Below, in pieces: positions 60,010-64,000 of a stretch of DNA of 64,000 nt. The notes beneath the pieces are model-generated. The model was not told the origin of the DNA. It searched no databases and saw only the letters and a program-made list of their open reading frames with translations. The translations under genes and the position numbers were made by a program. Source of the DNA: Halicephalobus mephisto (lineage: Eukaryota > Nematoda > Chromadorea > Rhabditida > Panagrolaimidae); assembly GCA_009193035.1 (NCBI GenBank), contig SWDT01000081.1, positions 284,381 through 348,380 of the forward strand, read 5' to 3'. Each line of letters opens with the position of its first letter. Position 1 is the stretch's first letter.

Positions 60010-61615
60010 ATGGCTGTTGAAGAAATCAAAGCGAATTCTATGAAACCAGTGAATGGACTAACGAAGAAGGTGGTCGGAGATATTTTTGATGAGTGGAAAC
60101 GATTAGATGGACATTCCTTCACCGCCGGATTCTTGGTCGAGAGTCTGAGGACCAATGACGAGGAATATAAGAGAACCTATGGCAATAGACCTGTTAAAGA
60201 CGTGAGTTTAATTTCTAAAAACTTGGTTCCAACTAACTTAAAATAATGCCCAGATCATTTTGAAATAAGAGTTTCTCGATACTGTCTAATGTTATCATTG
60301 GAACTGTTTTAACTGATTGAGTTATTATCATGGACTTTACAAGATTCAGAAAATATCTATTTTTGAATTTTGTGGACACTCTAACTTTTATTGTCATTAA
60401 AAATAATCCATAATTTCTGTTTGAATTTATTTTTCAGATAACTTCTTCTGACATCAGCAAAGGAAGAGGTTTCGTATCCGAAGTTCTCCGTTGCATTGTT
60501 TCCTTTGTGGATTCCACTTCTGAATCCGATATCTACAGTACTATCCTTAAAATTCCGGGCACTACATCAATGGAAGCGGCTAATGAAGATGCTTCGGTTA
60601 AATTCGACATGGATGAGAAAGCTCTTAAGAAGTTGGTCAGAATTCACAATATTGAAGTTGAATTCTACAACAACTTGGTTTCTACCCTCGAAATTCCTCA
60701 TATAAAAGTGTTCAAAACCCTTCCTTGGGTGATTGGAGAATCACAAGGAGTTCTACATATGGAAGATATGACGGAAAAGGGGGGATCGATGGGATTTATG
60801 ACTTTCAACATCCCTCAAATCACAGAAATTGTTCGACATTTAGCCCATATGCACAAGATTTGCTTGACTTCAGACGAAAAGCACCAAAAGTTGTGGAAGG
60901 AGAAGTTCAATGAGAATCAATGTACGCTCAACACATTCGTAAAAATGAATGAGAATTACAAACCATTCTTGAACATTTGCGGAGACAAAGGTTAGTTTAC
61001 AAATGGTTATTAATGGATCCTATTTACTTTTCAGAATTCTTTGAACCTCTTCTTAAGAAATATCAAAAATTCGGATCCAGTATGGATTACAACAAATATG
61101 TCTTCTCTGAATCGTGGAAAGACCTACATCTCGAATCAGTTCTTGTTCATGGAGATCTTTATGGAGGGAACATGATGTGGAAACTCGATGAATATGGTAA
61201 TTTTACTAACCAATTAGCAGCCATTTATGATTGGCAGATAATGCACGAAGGTTCTCCCATGGCCGACATTGCTAGAGTCTTGACAACTTCTGTTGATGGG
61301 TACATCAGAAGACAAGCGGAGGAATTCATCGTTGAGTTCTATCATGACTTGCTCGAGAAGGAAATAAAACAAGTGGGGAAGTCTTGTCCGTATACTGTGG
61401 AACAGTTGAAAAAAGCCTATAACTACATCTTTGTTGGTCAGTGTTATTCAATGACTTGGCTTGCCGCCTTCTACAATGATCATGTCAAAGAAAATAACGA
61501 AAACATCCAAAAAGCCAAAATTGAAACTATAGTTCTGAGATCTAAACATGCTCTTGAAGACATGGATAGACTTCTAACTGGGCCGATGAAACATGTTTTC
61601 GAGAGATTCGGATAA
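60010..61615 (+). CDS. CHK/DUF1679 kinase-like protein, tandem copy 3
   Basis: Exons 60010-60201, 60438-60990, 61035-61615; 441 aa. The N-terminus is nine residues shorter than copy 2 (MAVEEIKANSMKPVNGL). The catalytic loop reads HGDLYGGNMM: the His between HGDL and GGN in the other copies is Tyr, while catalytic Asp and Asn remain. ITEIVRHLAHMH and MGFMTFNIP show local differences. The C-terminal variable block (QCYSMTWLAAFYNDHVKENN) differs most from the other copies. The kinase may have an altered substrate or rate. Confidence 0.87.
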
Positions 61616-62191
61616 CTATGTAGTAAACAAAGTAATAATTCCATAGTTGATTTGGAAATTCAATGCAGTTCAAAGTTCACAAACAACTCAAAAAAACGGA
61701 GCGTCCCCCTTGCCGAAAAAATGGACTGTCCATTCTCTTTCGGCAAGGTGGAGATGCTCTGATAATCCCTTAGTTATCAAACAAGTTTTATGAAGACTGA
61801 AGTTTTGCATTCAAATTTATATTTCTGTATTAATTTTTATGGATGATTAAACTTTCCTATTCTGCGTCGCTATGAGATTACCAAGATCCTGATTGATTAC
61901 AAAGTTAGGTAGCAATAGACCTAGGTGAACAGCATTGGATGCCAATGAGAATCTAAGGTAAACTTGTAAGATTATGCCAAACAATAAAAAACAAATTTGA
62001 TTAAATTGCTCAATATTTGGTATTGGTTTTACTTACCGAACTGAAATTACTAGCTTGCGACATGAATATGTGGGATGGAATTACTACATAATTAAAAAAT
62101 CAATGGGGAGTAATTAAGTAATTTATTTGATCTTGAAACGTTATATAACAGTATATTTACAATAATAAAACTTCACTTCCAACGAGTAATC
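61616..62191. other. Spacer between CHK copies 3 and 4
   Basis: Contains a GC-rich hairpin (61701-61757), listed separately. The segment from about 62142 resembles 59581 onward, marking the upstream end of the duplicated unit. No gene is seen. Confidence 0.4.
61701..61757. other. GC-rich hairpin, about 57 bases
   Basis: The CCTTGCCGAAA and TTTCGGCAAGG arms pair perfectly, continue inward through ATGGAC/GTCCAT with almost no loop, and outward through GCGTC/GATGC. It stands out from the AT-rich surroundings. Possible structured RNA, small MITE or processing signal; no evidence of transcription. Confidence 0.5.
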
Positions 62192-62572
62192 AATCAGTAT
62201 AAGTTTATTTTAAAAACATTTATTATTACAAACTTGAATGAATTTTTCCATTATTTCACATTTGATAAATTTGTTTGAAGTATTTTTAAACAGCAGACAC
62301 AATATTTCCTAAGATTGTGCAATAAAAATTAGAGCCGATCTGTGCACTTTCAATACTTGCCGATGTGCATACCGAAACCTAGGAACAAAAAATGTCACTG
62401 TCCAATTACGATTCAGTTGCAAAGAACGATCTAAATGATCAATTATTCGCTATAGACCCTCCTGCGACACATTTTCAATTGATAAAAGAAACTGAGCGGG
62501 AAAGAATTCTACCATAAAAAGGAAATTCATGTAATTAATTTCATTCAGATTGAGATTTATTGTCTACAGAAC
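62192..62572 (+). promoter_or_regulatory. Promoter of CHK copy 4, with altered TATA box
   Basis: Duplicate of the copy 3 promoter; the shared GATTCAGT block is at 62374-62428. The element at the TATA position is CATAAAAA (62513-62520), 60 bases before the ATG: one substitution from the copy 3 sequence. Confidence 0.6.
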
Positions 62573-64000
62573 ATGGCTGCCAAAGATCAATTTGAATCTG
62601 TCCCCATTAAAGAAACCAAGGTGAATTCTATGAAACCAGTGAACGGACTAACGAAGAAGGTGATTGGAGATGCGTTTGATGAGTGGAAGAGATTAAGTGG
62701 ACATTCCTTCACCGCCGGATTCTTGGTCGAGAGTCTGAGGACTAATGACGAGGAATATAAGAGAACCTATGGCAATAGACCTGTTAAAGACGTGAGTTTA
62801 ATTTCTAAAAACTTGGTTCCAACCAACTTAAAATAATGCCCAGATCATTTCACAATAAGAGTTTCTCGATACTGTCGAATGTTATCATTGGAACTGTTTT
62901 AACTGATTGAGTTATTATCATGGACTTTACAAGATTCAGAAAATATCTATTTTTGAATTTTGCGGACACTCTAACTTTTATTATCTTTAGGAAAAATCCA
63001 TAATTTCTGTTTCAATTTATTTTTCAGATAACTTCTTCTGACATCAGCAAAGGAAGAGGTTTCGTATCTGAAGTCCTCCGTTGCATTGTTTCCTTTGTGG
63101 ATTCCACTTCTGAATCCGATATCTACAGTACTATCCTTAAAATTCCTGGCACTGCATCAATAGAAGCGGTTAATGAAGATGTTTCAGCTGAATTCGACAT
63201 GAACGATGAATTTATCAACAAGTTGGTCAGAGTCCATAATACTGAAGTTGAGTTCTACAACTCCTTAGTCTTTACCTTCAAAATCCCCCATATAAAAGTC
63301 TTCAAAACTTTACCTTGGATGATAAACGAGTCAGAAGGAGTCGTTCACATGGAGGATATGACGGGAAAAGTGGGATTGATCGACTTTATGACTTCCTTTA
63401 GCATCCCTCAAATCAAGGAAATCGTTCGACATCTAGCCCACATGCACAAAATTTGCTTGACCTCAGACGAAAAGCATCAAAAGTTGTGGAAGGAGAAGTT
63501 CAATGAGAATCAATGCACATTCAACACATTCGTAAAAATGAGTGGAAATTACGAACCATTCTTAAACATTTGCGGAGACAAAGGTTGGTTTACCAAATGG
63601 TTATTAATGGACCCTGTTTGCTTTTCAGAATTCTTTGAACCTCTTCTTAAGAAATATCAAAAATTCGGATCCAGTTCGGATTACAACAAATACGCCTTCT
63701 CCGAATCGTGGAAAGACCTACATCTCGATTCAGTTCTTGTCCATGGAGATCTTCATGGAGGAAACATGATGTGGAAACTCGATGAATACGGTAATCTCAC
63801 GAACCAATTAGCAGCTATTTATGATTGGCAGATAATACACGAAGGTTCTCCTATGGCCGACATTGCTAGAGCCTTGACTATGTGCGCTGACGGCGTCATC
63901 AGAAGACAAGCGGAAGAATTCATCGTTGAGTTCTATCACGACCTGCTTGAAAAAGAGATGAAGGAGGCGGGAAAACCTTGTCCGTATACTGTGGAACAGT
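62573..64000 (+). CDS. CHK/DUF1679 kinase-like protein, tandem copy 4, cut by the window end
   Basis: Exons 62573-62791, 63028-63583, and 63629 to the window edge. About 382 codons are visible, ending in PCPYTVEQ. HGDLHGGN and IYDWQIIHEGSPMADIAR are intact. Its exon 2 is closest to copy 1 (DEFINKLVRVHNTEVEFYNS), whereas its promoter matches copy 3, so the array is mosaic. Intron 2 is 45 bases with a GTTGGT donor, as in copy 1 plus one base. Confidence 0.87.

Overview
The window looks like a rhabditid nematode genome, close to Caenorhabditis in style. The DNA is AT-rich, many introns are only 44-50 bases, splice acceptors are TTTTCAG or TTTTAG, and acceptor-like sites lie just upstream of many start codons, which suggests spliced-leader trans-splicing. 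Two close same-strand gene pairs look like operons. The gene content also fits a nematode: a TPM/MOLO-type membrane protein, K50 homeobox genes and a tandem CHK/DUF1679 kinase family. I inferred all exon models by hand from ORFs, splice signals and reading-frame phase. I recognised no rRNA, tRNA, SL RNA or CRISPR.

Layout. 1-7.7 kb: an aquaglyceroporin gene (+) with two alternative C-termini faces a peptide-type GPCR gene (-). 7.7-20.8 kb: 13 kb with no gene I can support, holding hairpin repeats and a 70-base palindrome. 20.8-32.8 kb: a basic hypothetical protein, a polyQ coiled-coil protein, an EDEM3-like ER mannosidase with a PA-domain form and a membrane-anchored form, a small divergent BET-like bromodomain protein (-), the APC/C subunit CDC23/MAT-3, and a TPM-domain membrane protein.

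32.9-45.8 kb: three homeobox genes on the minus strand, all with Lys50 paired-like homeodomains of OTX/GSC type. The third has alternative first exons and lies beside a dense cluster of TAATCC motifs, the known target of K50 homeodomains. 46.5-53.6 kb: glycine C-acetyltransferase (+), then a minus-strand block with mitochondrial ribosomal protein S18C, a ZNF593/BUD20-type zinc finger protein, IFT46/DYF-6 and an MFSD11-like transporter.

55.0-64.0 kb: four direct tandem copies of a CHK/DUF1679 small-molecule kinase gene. They share exon phases, near-identical exon blocks and, in three copies, an upstream promoter block. Two MITE-like inverted-repeat elements have inserted into this array, and the last copy is cut by the window edge.

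Two things run across the window. One is a family of about 90-base palindromic units, singly or in tandem groups, at ten or more non-coding sites. The other is the frequent use of alternative first or last exons that change protein targeting or termini.
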